Assembly: GCA_029168955.1 (NCBI GenBank)
Contig: JAPDOI010001722.1
Coordinates: forward strand, 85,293-149,292
Length of the DNA stretch: 64,000 bases
Direction of reading: 5' to 3'
DNA from: Aplectana chamaeleonis
Lineage: Eukaryota > Nematoda > Chromadorea > Rhabditida > Cosmocercidae
Shown: piece after piece, positions 21,815-33,132 of the stretch
How the letters are laid out: each line of letters starts with the position of its first letter
Position numbering within the stretch: the stretch's first letter is position 1
Notes under the pieces: model-generated
Databases searched by the model: none
The model's input: only the letters and a program-made list of their open reading frames with translations
Told to the model about the DNA's origin: nothing
Translations under genes and position numbers: made by a program

Positions 21815-24600
21815 ACCAGGCATGTGCGAAAAATTTTGAAACCGAAAAAACCGAAAAATTTTCGGTTTTGAATTCGAAAAATTCCGAAAAAAATTTTGTC
21901 TTTTGAAAGGTCTTATTTTCGTAATTACATGTCCTTGATTGGCAGAACAAGGCAACGTAATCGAAAAGCTCCAAATAATGGCAGAATCATGTTTTCTTAG
22001 TGAAACAAAAGCATACGCAATCAATGTATTAATGTGAGCAATTTTACCCTTGTTGCAGTGTTGAATCCTGACAAAATTGCAGCGCTGAACACCCTTCTAA
22101 ATTCTCATTGTGAAATTTTTGTTCAAACTGCGGTAGTTCTCTGAACAATCATGTCCACGTTTTTTCGAGTTTTTGATCAAATCTGTAGGCTCGAATGTCG
22201 TCGTTAACTTTATGAAAAAAAAAACAAATTCGTAGAAGTTGAAAATCGTGGGCAAGTCCCTGATCAAAACGGAACAAACGTTGCACAGAGACGAACATCA
22301 ATAGTTCTCGATGTATGGCACGAACTTCTTGCGCTGTACTGTTGAATTTCAGTGTGAGTGATCTCGTCGAGGTCAGCACTGACCAGTAGCTCAGTCTCTC
22401 GGCGCTATTGGAAGTTCATGGCCGCAACGCAACCACACGCATTGAGTCGTGGTGTCTACACAGGGGTTAGGTTCAACCACTTTTGTTGGATGGAACTATA
22501 CATGATGCCCCTCGCCAAAGAATGTTTTCATTCGCAGTTTTTTTGGTATGGATCGATAGAGGGAGCAGAAAAATTTAGTTTGGCTCCCGCTTGAGAATTA
22601 TGGGCCTCCAAAGAGCAATTCTCCACGTCTTTTTCATGAACATCTTAAACGAAAACGAAATTCCTGACCTTGAAGCAGTGTTCACAATAGATTTCACTTT
22701 TGATGTCTCAACCGTTTACGGAAGGTCTGGTGCCCTATACAACAAGGTATGCTTGAGGAGAACGTGAAAACCGTGTTTTCGTGCTAAAAGAGGGCCCCTT
22801 TTGCTTACGTTGACTTTTGAGCGTGGAGGAATCGACCGCTATGAAGGATGTTACCTATAAATGCAATCAAGCGGTTTCGCTCGCTTATCTTAGGCGATTC
22901 TCGGCCCCGAGCCGCCTGACAGTTCGGCTCGTTCTCCCAATCTGTCGGTCGGCTTCTGTTGCTGTCCGGGCCACTGGTGTTGCTTTACGGGCCGCCGCTG
23001 TTGCTGTCCGGGCTGCTCCAGTTCGCCCGAACGGCAACAGCAGTGGCCCGGAGATTGGGACAACGAGCCGAACTATCAGGCGGCTCCGATTGCTGTTCGT
23101 TGCGGCTCGGGGCCGACAATCGCTTGAGATTAGTACTTCCCTGACTTGATTACTTCATGTTATCACAATCTCGAGGGTCTAGGGGGCGGAAAAGGGACAT
23201 GAAGTGTTTCGGTGACCTCAGAACGCCTGTTTGCATCCGTTATTTTGCCATTCCTAGCTCTTTTTAAACCGCTTTTTCGACACTGAAAGCATAGAATTCT
23301 TCTCGCCCATCATTTTACGACTAACAGTCATTGAGAATGATTATCGTGAACGCTGCCTTGAAAGTACCGATGCAGGTTATCAGCTATGCGGAATCGATTA
23401 GCGTATTATTTAGATTGATGATGTTTCCACCTGTCGAATTTCATATTTTTTGTTCTTTGGAGGATTATTCCTGAAAGTTATGGCCATGCTCAAAAGATGC
23501 GCCGTAGTCGTTTTTTGTAGTCTGCTGATAAACAGGAAATCCAAGAAATTTAGACTCAGTCAGTCTAATTTTTCATCGAAAGTGATGTCGTAGAAGGAAC
23601 CGTTGTGCAAGGGGCAGATCATGTTTGCTTTTATGCGAAATGATTCTGACAAGGGAATCACAATTTTAAGGGAGTTCAAAAAAATTGTCTCGGATTGAGC
23701 TTCAAACTTGTTTCTGGGGGTCGTTTTGGGTGCTGATTACGAATCTGAGGCCCATTTGTCAATATTTCACAAAAAACGTCCGATTTTGTCCGAAGCTTCA
23801 AAATGGGGGAAATTTTGCTGCCCTAAATGCGACTTTTGACGATTTCGAGAATCCTACGATCAAATCGCCTCAAAACTTGTACATTGGGGCTATTCGGGCT
23901 GCCTAACACGAATCTGCAACCCGGTTATCTATTTTCGATAGATAATGGTAGGTTACGGTGGGTATACCGGTAGCTCGGTCAAAGTCTCAGATTTAACTCA
24001 AAATTTCACTGTGGGTGTTACATATCTGGGACGCTGAACACGAATTTGAGGTCCATTTTTCGATTTTCGAAATTTTAAGGCAGGTATCGCCTGTTAAAAG
24101 GCATTATGCCTACCGTAACCTACAGTAACCCTGTCTGGCCCGGAATAGAACCCAGATTCGGATTCAGCGCCCTAAACAGTTGAAAGTTTTGAGCCGAATC
24201 CGAAAAAAATTTCTGAACGCCCCGCAAATTCCCTGATGGGTAGGTACCCCTACTTTTTTTGAGCATTCAAAATGCAGTTTTTCTTAGCCATTTAGCCAAT
24301 TTCAAGCACGGGTCATTTATATACTCTCACAGACCTACAGCAACGACAACGTGATTTTCAGAATCGCCACCGGAAGGTAACAAACCTCCCTTGTGAGACC
24401 AAATGAAAGACAAGTGCAGACTTGCTGCAGACGTCTGTAGGCAGCAAAGGATCCACTGCAAGACGCATCAGAACCACAAATTTCAGACCGAAAAAAATTT
24501 AAACATTTTCGTTTTTTTCGATATTGATTTTTTTCGCCAAAAAAGGCGAAAAACGAAAAAACCAAAAAATCGAAAAACGAAAGACGCACACCCCTGGTTC
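21815..24600 (-). repeat. Right arm of old inverted duplication
   Basis: Reverse-complement partner of 17216-20245. It carries its own insertions: a GC-rich foldback with CGGCTCGGGGCCGA-type arms (about 22895-23125), and about 740 bp (23655-24395) absent from the left arm and bounded by inverted words CACAAGGGAGG and TTCCCTTGT. That 740-bp block shares words with 38460-38690 (CTCGGATT.AGCT.AAACTTG, ACGAATCTG.AG.CCATTTGTC). No gene is credible in this arm. Confidence 0.6.
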
Positions 24601-24620
24601 CTACGCGTGCTGGTGAGGAG

Positions 24621-24911
24621 CAGGGATGAGCGGAGTTCCGCGTTTCGCGTTCGGAAACCCGCAGTTTCGCGCATTTTTGGCATTTCGCATTCCGAAAACA
24701 GCAGAAAACGCTGCGGAACGCGAAAATATCGGGTGTTCTGGAACTTAAGAAAACGTTAGATGATTTCTGAATTTTTCCGCGTTTCGCGTTCCGAAAACCG
24801 CATTTCCGCGTATTTTCAGCCGTTTCGCGCCCGATTTCCGAGAAAAAAATTTTGTTCCGAAACCCGAAAACCGATTTCCGAAATTTCATATTTTTATTCC
24901 GCTCATCCCTG
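24621..24911. mobile_element. hAT-type MITE with 8-bp target duplication
   Basis: The ends CAGGGATGAGCGG and CCGCTCATCCCTG are perfect inverted repeats, flanked by GTGAGGAG at 24613-24620 and 24912-24919. CAG-starting ends plus an 8-bp duplication are typical of hAT elements. The 291-bp interior consists of iterated TTTCGCGTTCCGAAAA-like words in both orientations and has no transposase. Confidence 0.88.
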
Positions 24912-24919
24912 GTGAGGAG

Positions 24920-25442
24920 CGGAGGTTAGCGGAGGTTCTGAGGCATCGCGCGCGCCGCTCGCGCCTCGAATGATACGACGTTTTATAGAGGGTAGCAAAA
25001 GGCGGGCCGTCGCGAAGCATTCGCATTGGGGCACCATATTCTATGTGAAGAAAAAATACCAGCTGAGCTCTGCCATAGAAAGTGTAAGAGAATATCATTA
25101 TTCTGCTTAAACACAGCAAATGGTAGCTATCCTTGAAATTAAGGAATGTAAGACTGCCCCCGTAATCCTTTATTAATAAACAGAACAGAAAACAAAATCA
25201 ACTAAACAAATTCGATACACAGAACCCCTATTTGACATGATCATATGGACCTTAGGCCCTGGTCTACAACTGTTTTCTTCTCCAAGAGTCAACTATAATA
25301 AAGATAAATTTCAAGATTTGCCGCGAAACGACATCGCTTTAACAAAATTAACACTAGAAAAACTGGATAATGGCTTTAAAAAATCTATTTGAAAAGTTTT
25401 ACAAAATTGGTACATGAAATTAATCAACCCAGCGATATCCCT
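24920..25442. other. Intergenic stretch and 3' flank of the minus-strand gene
   Basis: No gene recognised. On the minus strand, downstream of the stop at 25443, an AATAAA-type signal is visible as TTTATT near 25170 and could serve the gene at 25443-25871. The stretch 24940-25100 is GC-richer, with words such as CGCGCGCCGCTCGCG, and probably belongs to an unnamed repeat. Confidence 0.35.
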
Positions 25443-25871
25443 CTAGTGCACTTTTCTTCCGCGGCCGCGAGCTCTTCCACGACGGGGTGCTGCCATAGTC
25501 GGTCCACTGGTTCGCTTTCGAAAAGGAGGCATATCCGCTGCTCTCTGTGAAAGCATTCTCTCCTGCGAAAAGGACGGTGGGTTTGACGTGGCAGATTCCC
25601 GTGTACTCCTAAACAGAGGGAAAAGTAGATTAGATGGCAATCCCCAGCTATTGATCACGTTATAACTGTTGAAGAGGAAAGAATCATACCGTCTTTTGAC
25701 AGCTAGAGGTGTAGATGTCAACAGCTCGCTCGGTTCGAAGCGAATCTCGTCGCTGCTTCCACTCCTAAATCAATCTTCGAATCCTCATTTCTTCTGTCGC
25801 AATCGAAATCACTTCAGTATTTCCCACAGGAACTCCACAGTTCTCTCCATGGGAAATGGCAGAAATGCAGA
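25443..25871 (-). CDS. 3' part of a multi-exon gene with an Arg-Gly-rich C-terminus
   Basis: Three in-phase exons can be read on the minus strand: 25813-25871, 25690-25764 and 25443-25608. The introns are 48 bp (GTGATT...TTTAG) and 81 bp (GTATGA...TTTAG), typical nematode sizes. The lengths fit exactly: 19 codons plus 2 bases, 1 base plus 24 codons plus 2, then 1 base plus 54 codons and the stop TAG. The first exon follows GATGTTAG and begins SAFLPFPMERTVEFLWEILK; the middle exon contains SDEIRFEPSELL. The last ends PRRGRARGRGRKVH, a basic RG-rich tail of the sort found in nucleic-acid-binding proteins. I do not recognise the family. Exons further 5' must exist but are not convincing. Function is unknown; a nuclear or RNA-binding role is only an inference from the tail. 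Confidence 0.62.
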
Positions 25872-26084
25872 CTAACATCAACCAGTATGAGCGGTCACGT
25901 TGCAGCACCAATTGGCTGACCTCCTAGGTAAAGGCAAGTCGGCAGAGCGCGGCCCTCGTCCTGGAAAACAACTCGATAAGTGCCGTGATGTGTCCGCTCA
26001 CGATGACTGGTGTTAGCGCGCAACTCTGCCATCTACCGAGCAATGCTGCAAATTCGGAAGGGTACTACCGGAGCTCTATTGAGA

Positions 26085-26377
26085 AAAAAAAACAGTTGAT
26101 AAAGATTGTCATTAAGCTCAGGCTAACTGGCAGCCGAACAGGGCTTTCTGATTCCGTTCCCGACTTTTTGGGCCCGGAAGCGGAAGAAATTAGTGCTACA
26201 CGGGTAATGGTAGTGGGTCTAGGTAAGGGTGCTTGGAGGCATCATGAGGAGCTGAAAAACACTTTCGACCCCTTGTGTTCAATCGAATATCTAAGCCTGG
26301 CTGAGATCCTCAGCAAAGTTCGGGTTTCTAAAATTAAAGGCAGATCAAATGTGATTTTTCCTCTTGTCACCGAGTAG
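26085..26377 (+). CDS. Possible terminal exon or open frame, unknown
   Basis: A plus-strand open frame ending in TAG at 26375-26377. The stretch ATRVMVVGLGKGAWRHHEEL and the following SLAEILSKVRVSKIKGRSN look compositionally like a real globular protein, and an acceptor-like AAGCTCAG sits near 26121. I cannot name a family, see no start, and find no upstream exon. It could be an exon, a transposon relic or chance. Confidence 0.22.
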
Positions 26378-26889
26378 TTTTTTTTTTACTTTTTGAATTT
26401 AGTCGAGCGGTAGTTGCTCCAATAGGCTTCACAATAAAGGTTCATCAGAAAGTCCAGAAAGTCGCCGGTACGAACCACTGAAATCATATTTTAGCAAATG
26501 AGAACTACAACCAATGAGCAACGACGGAACGTGAGAATGAGACAACCCATAGTTTTTGATCTCTTCCGTTTCCGACGTTTTTTTGGCAAATTTTCTTCCG
26601 TTTCCGTCTTCGAAAATCTTGAGAATGATTTCCGCACAAACCTGCAGCAGACCATACGAATGCATTCAGTATGGGAAGTTTTGGCGTTTCTATGCAGACC
26701 TCACAATGCCAACAATGCCTAGTCTAGCATGTACACCAGGGCCGCTACGCGGCGTACTTGTGCGCGGTGTCCCATGGTGTATCGATCTTTAACTGGACAT
26801 TTGAATAAAAGATGGGGATCGAAAAATGTTCAAGCGCACATTTCGAGCAACTTCATGAGAACTAATTAATATAGTTGTGCTTTTTGACT

Positions 26890-27110
26890 AAACGGACCGA
26901 ATGAATGAATGAATGAATAAATTCGACTTCAAAATTTTCGAATAAACGAATGAATGAATATATTCGACTTCAAATTTTTCGAATAAACGAATGAATGAAT
27001 ATATTCGACTTCAAAATTTTCGAATGAACGAATGAATGAATATATTCGATTCTCTATTTCGAATGAATGAATATCGAAAATTGAATAATTTCGAATAAAT
27101 ATATTGATTT
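26890..27110. repeat. AT-rich tandem repeat (GAATGAATGAATATATTCGACTT)
   Basis: About four units of about 57 bp built from AATGAATGAATATATTCGAC and TTCAAAATTTTCGAATAAACG. It is preceded by TATAGTTGTGC (26873), a word that also begins or ends the TTCGAATA-rich repeats at about 31260 and 46275. These may be one MITE family with TAGTTGTGC ends. Confidence 0.7.
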
Positions 27111-27119
27111 AACTACGGG

Positions 27120-27780
27120 CCGACCGAATCCAGAGTTCTGAGACACCACTGCTTTGAAGAGGCAGTTTCCGTCGCGTTACGTTTTCACTGGGTGTTCACA
27201 GTGAAGAGGCGCGATACATTTAGAATGACGCGCAATTCGCCTTCGCGCGGCGACCATCGCGTCGCCGTGCAATGCAACGCGACGCGATGCAAAGGACCTC
27301 TCGCGATGGCAAACTCGTTGCTGTTTTTCTTCAGCGTTTTTTCATCGACGCAACCAAGTCTAACTATGAAAGGAATAAAATTACCATATTCAGGATCACA
27401 TGCACTAGGGAGAACATGAAAAGAACTGTTGGTATCGCTACAAAAATTGTAGTTGCTTGTTTAGGAAAAATCGCGTACGTAGGCCATTGCGCGTATTCGC
27501 CCAGCGTTCACACTTGAATACCTGCGCGACGCGATTTTCGCGTCGCACTGACATGTGCAATCGCGTGGCCCTGCGAAAACTCAGAACGCTGCCTTAGGGG
27601 GTGTGGCCTGCTGTCTCGCTCGCGCTGCACACGTGTGACGCTCTCTCCGCTATGGGGGCAACGCTCGTACCATCTTTTTCATTGTTTTCACTACTCTTTG
27701 ATCGTCTGTTTCATTCCACTTTATGATAACTTATCGAGGCACTTTCCATCGCTTACATTGCGTAGAACATGAATAGCTAG
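27120..27780. other. GC-rich repeat region, no gene recognised
   Basis: Contains CGCGTCGCCGTGCAATGC-type words that also appear at 33815-33845 and 35480-35530, with inverted counterparts near 27525-27600 (GCGACGCGATTTTCGCGTCGC). It looks like a foldback MITE family with CGCGTCGC arms. The open frame 27192-27419 has no known motif. Confidence 0.4.
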
Positions 27781-28019
27781 CCGCTATGACGCCGCGCGTA
27801 CCTCGTGCACAACCGCAATGCCCGGCTTTTCATACCGTCTGAGCAAGGACCTGTTGCCCCCGCTAGATATAAATAAAAAACCGAAAGAACAGCTACCTCC
27901 TGTAATCTTGACACAAAGACTAAGGCACGAAATCTTTATTTCATAACATAATAAAAACTTCATTTGATGAGATCTCTTGAGATCATGCAACAATGGTTAA
28001 TAAAGAAAAAGGTTTCAAG

Positions 28020-28346
28020 CTATAGCTCGTCTTGACTTCCGTCGGAATTATTGGCTTCGAGAGAGCACTGCTCGTCCTCACAGTCGCCATCAGATGATTC
28101 GTCCGATGACACGCCCTCTTCGTCCGAATCATTTGCAGAGAAGTTGGTGTATCTCTTCGTCTCTCCAGTTGACCACGCTTTGCACAAAAAACTTTTTAAT
28201 TGCCCTTACCACTGGATTTCGTGAGCCATTTTGTTGCTTACCTTGCCACTTTTTTGTTCTCGTTGGCCTTGGTCAGCAACAATAGACGAGCGTTTTTACC
28301 GCTCAATCGGTTACGGCGCTTGTGGCCGTAGATGATCCCCGCGGGA
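28020..28346 (-). CDS. hAT-transposase-like C-terminus with an acidic tail, two exons, partial
   Basis: Two exons fit exactly on the minus strand: 28242-28346 after a consensus ATTTCAG acceptor (1 base, 34 codons, 2 bases), and 28020-28191 (1 base, 56 codons, stop TAG). They are joined by a 50-bp intron GTAAGC...AAAAAG. The first exon reads AGIIYGHKRRNRLSGKNARL then LLLTKAN, which resembles the conserved end of hAT transposases, where a G.(I/V)..KR.RL......L..L..N pattern closes the dimerisation domain. The second exon turns into an acidic Ser/Asp/Glu tail (NDSDEEGVSSDESSDGDCED) ending SQDEL. A possible AATAAA signal (TTTATT on plus) lies near 27935. It could be an old hAT copy or a domesticated gene; upstream exons with the catalytic core were not found. 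The hAT reading is inference from a short motif. Confidence 0.55.
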
Positions 28347-28347
28347 C

Positions 28348-29590
28348 TGAAATTTGATTATGACTACCCGTGACTACTGAAATTTGATTATGACTACCCC
28401 TTCGTTCACGGCGAGAAACTCGACCGCGAGCGGAAGGGCTAGCGCGAGCGGACTTCGGAGCCGTATGGAGCTCTTTCTAGCTCGTTTTCGTTTGTTCTTT
28501 CGACCCCAGTGCTCCAATGAGACTCTGAACTTTCGATTTCCGGCCAAAAACCGAGGAAGAAATTTATCGTGGACCCTGCCTTTAATCGTCTACACACCGA
28601 TAAGCTCGAAGTGTACTCCACTCGAAGCGTCCTTGGAAAAAAAACTCCGTGGACATAAATTTGTGTCTTTTTGCGGTAAGCTGTGATTTACGTGCCTCAA
28701 AAGGCTCCCTGCCTAGTAGGGGGATTTGGTTTTTGTTTTGTTTTAGTCTATTGTTATGTGGTGACAACAGAAAGTTGACGAGTCGGATTCGCAATGCTTT
28801 CAGTTAAGTTTTGAAAACAGGTTTTTACTCCTAATGTGTTCATATTTCAGCAGCTTTTCTTGATTGTCGAGCGATATCATAACTATGGATCTAGTAACAA
28901 AAATAGGAGTTGATCGCACTTGTTAGGTACAAGATTTTGGAACATAAAAACGTAATGACCAGCTTTCAACATAACCCTTAAAAAGAAATGGCTTCAAGTT
29001 GGAAGAAACTATCTCTTTTATAGGTAACTCAAAGCTACCAACTCATAAATGTTTGCGAAATGGGACTGTTGCTCTCACCTGACTTTTGGGAACGGTGAAC
29101 ATCACCTGCCACTACTACAATGTTCAAGAGCCTATCTTAAGATTTGATTTTTATTGCGGCTGGTTGATGTGGGGCGGTAGACATCAACGATATTGCCATA
29201 ACGGTCCATATCGTTAAAATCAAAAAGGTTATCTTCAAGTAATGCCATTTCAGCACTGGTTCGCAACCGTTCACATGCAAGCGATGTCGATCTAGGAAAA
29301 GCGCGCCCCCATCACGCAATTTCGCAATCGTCGCGCAGTTTGTATGCGGTTGGTCCCGACACGATCGCCCACTACCGTACCGGGGAATTTCAGCGTTCGA
29401 CACGCAGTGGCTTACGTTATGGAGTAATGTATGACATTATGAAGATTCAGGAACTGTAGCTAACATATTATTACCACTGTGAACCTGTTGATTTCGCCTC
29501 ACAATTCTGAACTGAAAAGCCGGAAATGAAGGATGCACGATTCTGCAAGGGTGCCCAGATGGCGCAACCATGTGTAGAAACGATAAAGAC
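28348..29590. other. No gene recognised; short direct duplication and MITE end
   Basis: A direct repeat of ACTGAAATTTGATTATGACTACC (28345-28367 and 28377-28399) duplicates the splice acceptor region upstream of the hAT-like exon. A single MITE end of the AAAGGCAGTG family (TTTATCGTGGACCCTGCCTTTAA) is at 28561-28583 without a visible partner. The remainder to 29590 shows nothing I can name. Confidence 0.35.
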
Positions 29591-29601
29591 CGCTAAGGAT
29601 C

Positions 29602-29722
29602 GTTTGTACTTCTGCCGCCGAGCGGCGCGGTGAAGCTCAATTTTATAATAATCATGAGACGCAGCCCGATCAATATTATAGAATCGCATTTCGCAGCGCC
29701 GCTCGGCGGCGGAAGTGTAAAC
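29602..29722. mobile_element. GTTTRTACTTCYGCCGCCGA hairpin MITE, copy 2
   Basis: A 121-bp foldback with ends GTTTGTACTTCTGCCGCCGA and GGCGGCGGAAGTGTAAAC. It matches the copy at 18264-18387 along its length, including the central ATAATATTGAT/ATCAATATTAT words. Confidence 0.82.
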
Positions 29723-29894
29723 AAACCCCGACGCGCGCAGCGAAAGTGGGCTCGTGCAGAGGAAATGACTTGGATAACTCGTCGCGGGCCACAAATACTG
29801 TGACATGCTAAGACCGCGTCCACTGCTCTTGGCTCTGTGTAGCGGTGGCACATGTTTCGGAGCAGCGTCACTTTGAAAGCCCATGACAATAGAA

Positions 29895-30088
29895 GGTACT
29901 CTTTCGGAATAGACGACCCACTAGAGAAATTCCATGAGAAATGTTCATCCCACTAGAGGCGTTGATTGATTTAGTCTTTTTCAAACACACTGAACTGTCT
30001 GATGTGACCAACCGAGCGGTCGGCCAATCCCAAACAGTTGCTAATTTTATTGTATTCTTTAGTGGGTCGTCTATTCCGAAAGAGCACC
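29895..30088. mobile_element. MITE with 8-bp target duplication CAATAGAA
   Basis: The 29-bp inverted ends begin GGTACTCTTTCGGAATAGAC on the left and GGTGCTCTTTCGGAATAGAC on the reverse complement of the right, one mismatch. They are flanked by CAATAGAA at 29887-29894 and 30089-30096. The interior is 136 bp of noncoding DNA. The 8-bp duplication points to hAT or a similar superfamily. Confidence 0.9.
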
Positions 30089-30278
30089 CAATAGAAAAAT
30101 AGGCGTGAAATTTCGCAAAAAAAACCAACCAGAGATCACTAGCACGCGAAGTTGACGAGACGTAGGAACTACACGGCGGAGAAATTTCCTCACTAAAAAT
30201 AAACGGGAATTACCAAAATCATGGCTTTTTCAGGACACAATCGAAAAAAATGATAAGAAATAGGGTGCTATTTGGCCG

Positions 30279-30406
30279 GATGCATTTGGCCACGCCCATT
30301 TTTCGTGCCGCAATGACTCTCCTGATTTTGGCAGGGGAGGGGAATTCCCGGGTAGGTGCTCAAATTGAGTGCGGCTCGGCGAAATGGGCGTGGCCAAGTG
30401 CATCGC
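30279..30406. repeat. Foldback with GATGCATTTGGCCACGCCCA ends
   Basis: GATGCATTTGGCCACGCCCA and its reverse complement (TGGGCGTGGCCAAGTGCATC, one mismatch) face each other 128 bp apart, with an inner GGGGAATTCCC. The same TGG(C/T)CACGCCCATTT...AAATGGGCGTGG core occurs inside the two TATACTTAG elements (about 4177-4285 and 34412-34520), so these share a module. Confidence 0.65.
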
Positions 30407-30954
30407 CATACAGTGCCCCGCATCCCCCTCCGACCAAATACCACCATAAATAGGTCAAATTAACAATTTTACCTCCGCTAAACTATTGCAGAACCTCAGA
30501 TTTGCGCTCCACCCGCCGAAACGCCAGCTTCCTTTTGCCGACCAAAACGTCCCTCTGAAAAGCTATTTTCAATGACTAGAAAATAACGGAATCATACAAC
30601 TTTTCAGACAGAATCGAGAAAAATGATTAAAATAGGTGAAATTGATAATTTTACCTCTGACAAACTACGGTGGGACCTCAGGCTGGCAAAAAAAGTAACA
30701 GCCTTGTCCTGCGGAAAGTAATGTCTCCCTGTAATGAAATTTTAAACGACTAGACATTAACAAAGCTATAGCAGTTGTCGGACGAAATTCAAAAAAATCG
30801 AAAAAATACGATAAAAAATAGGTCAAATTAGCAATTTCGATCCACTGCGTATCGTTGTTGTGCACATCGGCTCCCTAAACACGAGTACGGCATTCGCGTC
30901 CCTCACACGCGCGCGATTTCGAGGTGGGGCAGGTTTACTGTGCAGGTTCTGTGT

Positions 30955-31275
30955 AAGTTCCGGTAGTGGCTGTGTTAGATTATTCGAATATATTCGAAGA
31001 TCGAATATGTTCGAATAATGTCAGTGTCGATAGTCGATTTCGAATAATGATCGAATTTGAGGTATTTTCGATAATCGATTTCGAATAATGATCGAATATG
31101 AGGTATTTTCGATAATCGATTTCGAATAATGATCGAATATCTGGTTTTTTCGATAGTCGATTTCGAATAATAATCGAAATTCGGGATTTTTCGATTACTC
31201 GATAATCGAATAAATAATCGAATAATTTATTCGAATGTTTATTCGATTGCAAATATTCGAGCACAACTATACTAA
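30955..31275. repeat. ATTCGAATA-rich array, 41-bp units
   Basis: About four units of 41 bp, each with TTTCGAATAATGATCGAAT and TTTTCGATAATCGA, flanked by irregular TTCGAATATT runs. It ends at GAGCACAACTATA (31258-31270), the reverse of the TATAGTTGTGC found at 26873 and 46276. Confidence 0.75.
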
Positions 31276-32096
31276 TTAAGCACGAACCCTCCATTGGCCA
31301 TTGCACTAATGATCCAAAGTCCTGCTGACTCTTCACAGCGTCACCATACCTGTCGTTCCCAGCAATCCCGGGGTCCAGCCGGATTTTCCCCATACTCACC
31401 GCTGTACCCGAAGCTCCACCCATTTTCAGCGTAGTTCCGGAAGCTAATCCTGAACTATCTCTTATTTTTTATTACATTAAACGGCATGTCCCTGAAGACT
31501 CGCCCGATTTCCATGGAGTTCCGCGAAGTGATCCTAAGGTCCAACCCATTCTTTTCATCTTACTTCACGATATGTTCATGAAACCCCGCCCACTTTCCTC
31601 AGCACGTTCCATGCATTAATCCCGAAGCCTCACCCACTGTTCATTACATTTCACGTTATCAGGTGGACGAGGTGTGAGGCCTCAGAGAGGGCGGGGTCCG
31701 AGCTCTGGTGGCCTGTGGAGGAGGGGGGAGGGGGCTGAGCGGTTGAAAATCACAGAATTGACACTGCTAAAAATAAAATAATAGTATCATTATCATGAGA
31801 AAGCAATGTAATGAAAATTTCAGTAATCATGTAGAGGTAGAAATATAAGGATATTAGTTCCTATGTAATCTGCTACACCGAAAACGATGGAGCGCATCAT
31901 AATGCTACTTGCTTTGCATTCCGATTATGCAGCAGACTCCATTTTTCGCTTGTTGCATAAGTATACGATAACCTGCGATCGCTATAGCTTGCTATCCCAT
32001 GAGAAGCCAGCTGGCTTGTTCACATTTCAGTGCTGTATTTGTGTAATGCATCTAGCGCCCAACGCTTTCCTACGTAGTATAAATAACGCCCTCTTA

Positions 32097-33132
32097 TCAA
32101 ACTAAAATAAGGTTTCCGACTAAGCGCCAGAACATTCTTTCTTTGTTAAAGTGAGGACTGGGAGCCATCGCCTCTTTATTATTCTTGCTAAAATTTTCAC
32201 TTGTGGACGGATGCAGTTCGCGTCCGAGAAGCAGCTTGGAAACTCACGATTTTCGAGAGTTAGATGGCCCAGCTTGCTTTTTCCCTGCATGAAGAGTAGA
32301 CTCAGTGTTTTCGATTTCCATGTCCCCAAATAAGTCAGCATCCTCATCTATCTTGGTGAGCGTCTCGTCCGGATCCACTGCAATAGGACGCTCTACAAAG
32401 GCTGAGATCAGCAGAGACCTGCAAATCTAGTCAGTGAATATAGAACCACAAAGAAAAGAAAATTACTGAAATCTTCAGCCAAAGTAGATGCCAGTGTAGA
32501 GGTATGATGCAGTTTTGGACTCATAATCTGAAGAAGAATCCTCAGCCAACGATATTCTTAGACGCAGGGATGATGACTTACGGCATCGTGTTCATCATCA
32601 GGCTCTACTGCTACTGTAGCGTGACTTTCGTTAAAAAAGCTAACTTCGACTTGTGCCACTCTCCCAGCTCTTTTTGTTTTATTCATTTTATTCACCTGAA
32701 ACCGTACTTGACTGACTAAATGTAAAGAACTATGTAAACTAATATTTTCCAGTGAGCTATTTCGAGTGAACAACAGCGCTCACAATCATTGCCAAGCTTT
32801 CTCTTTTCACCTCGCCCTTAGGCTGCTCAGGTGAGTCTCCCGAATTGCTATCCAGCCTCTTTGGTGCTGACTTCGCCACAGCCTGGAACCAAACTCTAGA
32901 TTTCATCTTTGCCGGCCTAATATGCTTCATTGCAGCAAAAGCCGCTGGTATGACCAACCTGTTTACGTCCCTTTCTTGGCTGTTTTGCCTTCTTCGCTTT
33001 CCGTTTTGGTGTACTCGACACTGAGCGAGGTGAATCAACCTCCATCTGAGATTCATTTCTCTCCATCTCCTCTCGATGGCTCTGACTGTGGGATCTTCGA
33101 AGGCTCTGGCTTTGAGATTTTTGGGGTGTTTC
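32097..33132 (-). CDS. Multi-exon gene, Lys/Ser-rich protein with SP motifs, 5' end missing
   Basis: Six exons fit without a frameshift: 32959-33132 (58 codons), 32811-32882 (24), 32582-32695 (38), 32467-32527 (20 codons plus 1 base), 32248-32401 and 32097-32187 ending in TGA. Introns are 54 to 115 bp; donors include GTAAGT and GTGAGT, acceptors include TTCTTCAG and ATTTTAG. The first exon contains EVDSPRSVSSTPKRKAKKAK, a basic Ser/Pro segment that looks like a nuclear localisation signal with CDK-type sites; later exons give DPDETLTKIDEDADLFGDME and a short hydrophobic C-terminus. I do not recognise the family. A likely further exon (about 33183-33297) has GDSQQMLQPSSRGEGSDVSS, but its donor is unresolved. 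The coiled-coil exons at 37585-38044 on the same strand could be its 5' part. A nuclear role is inferred from composition only. Acceptor of exon 5 is a choice that keeps the frame open. Confidence 0.62.

Noticed and set aside
22817..23149. A 110-codon plus-strand frame rich in Ala, Val and Arg
   Set aside because: It lies in the GC-rich foldback of the right arm of the inverted duplication; the inverted repeat explains the openness.
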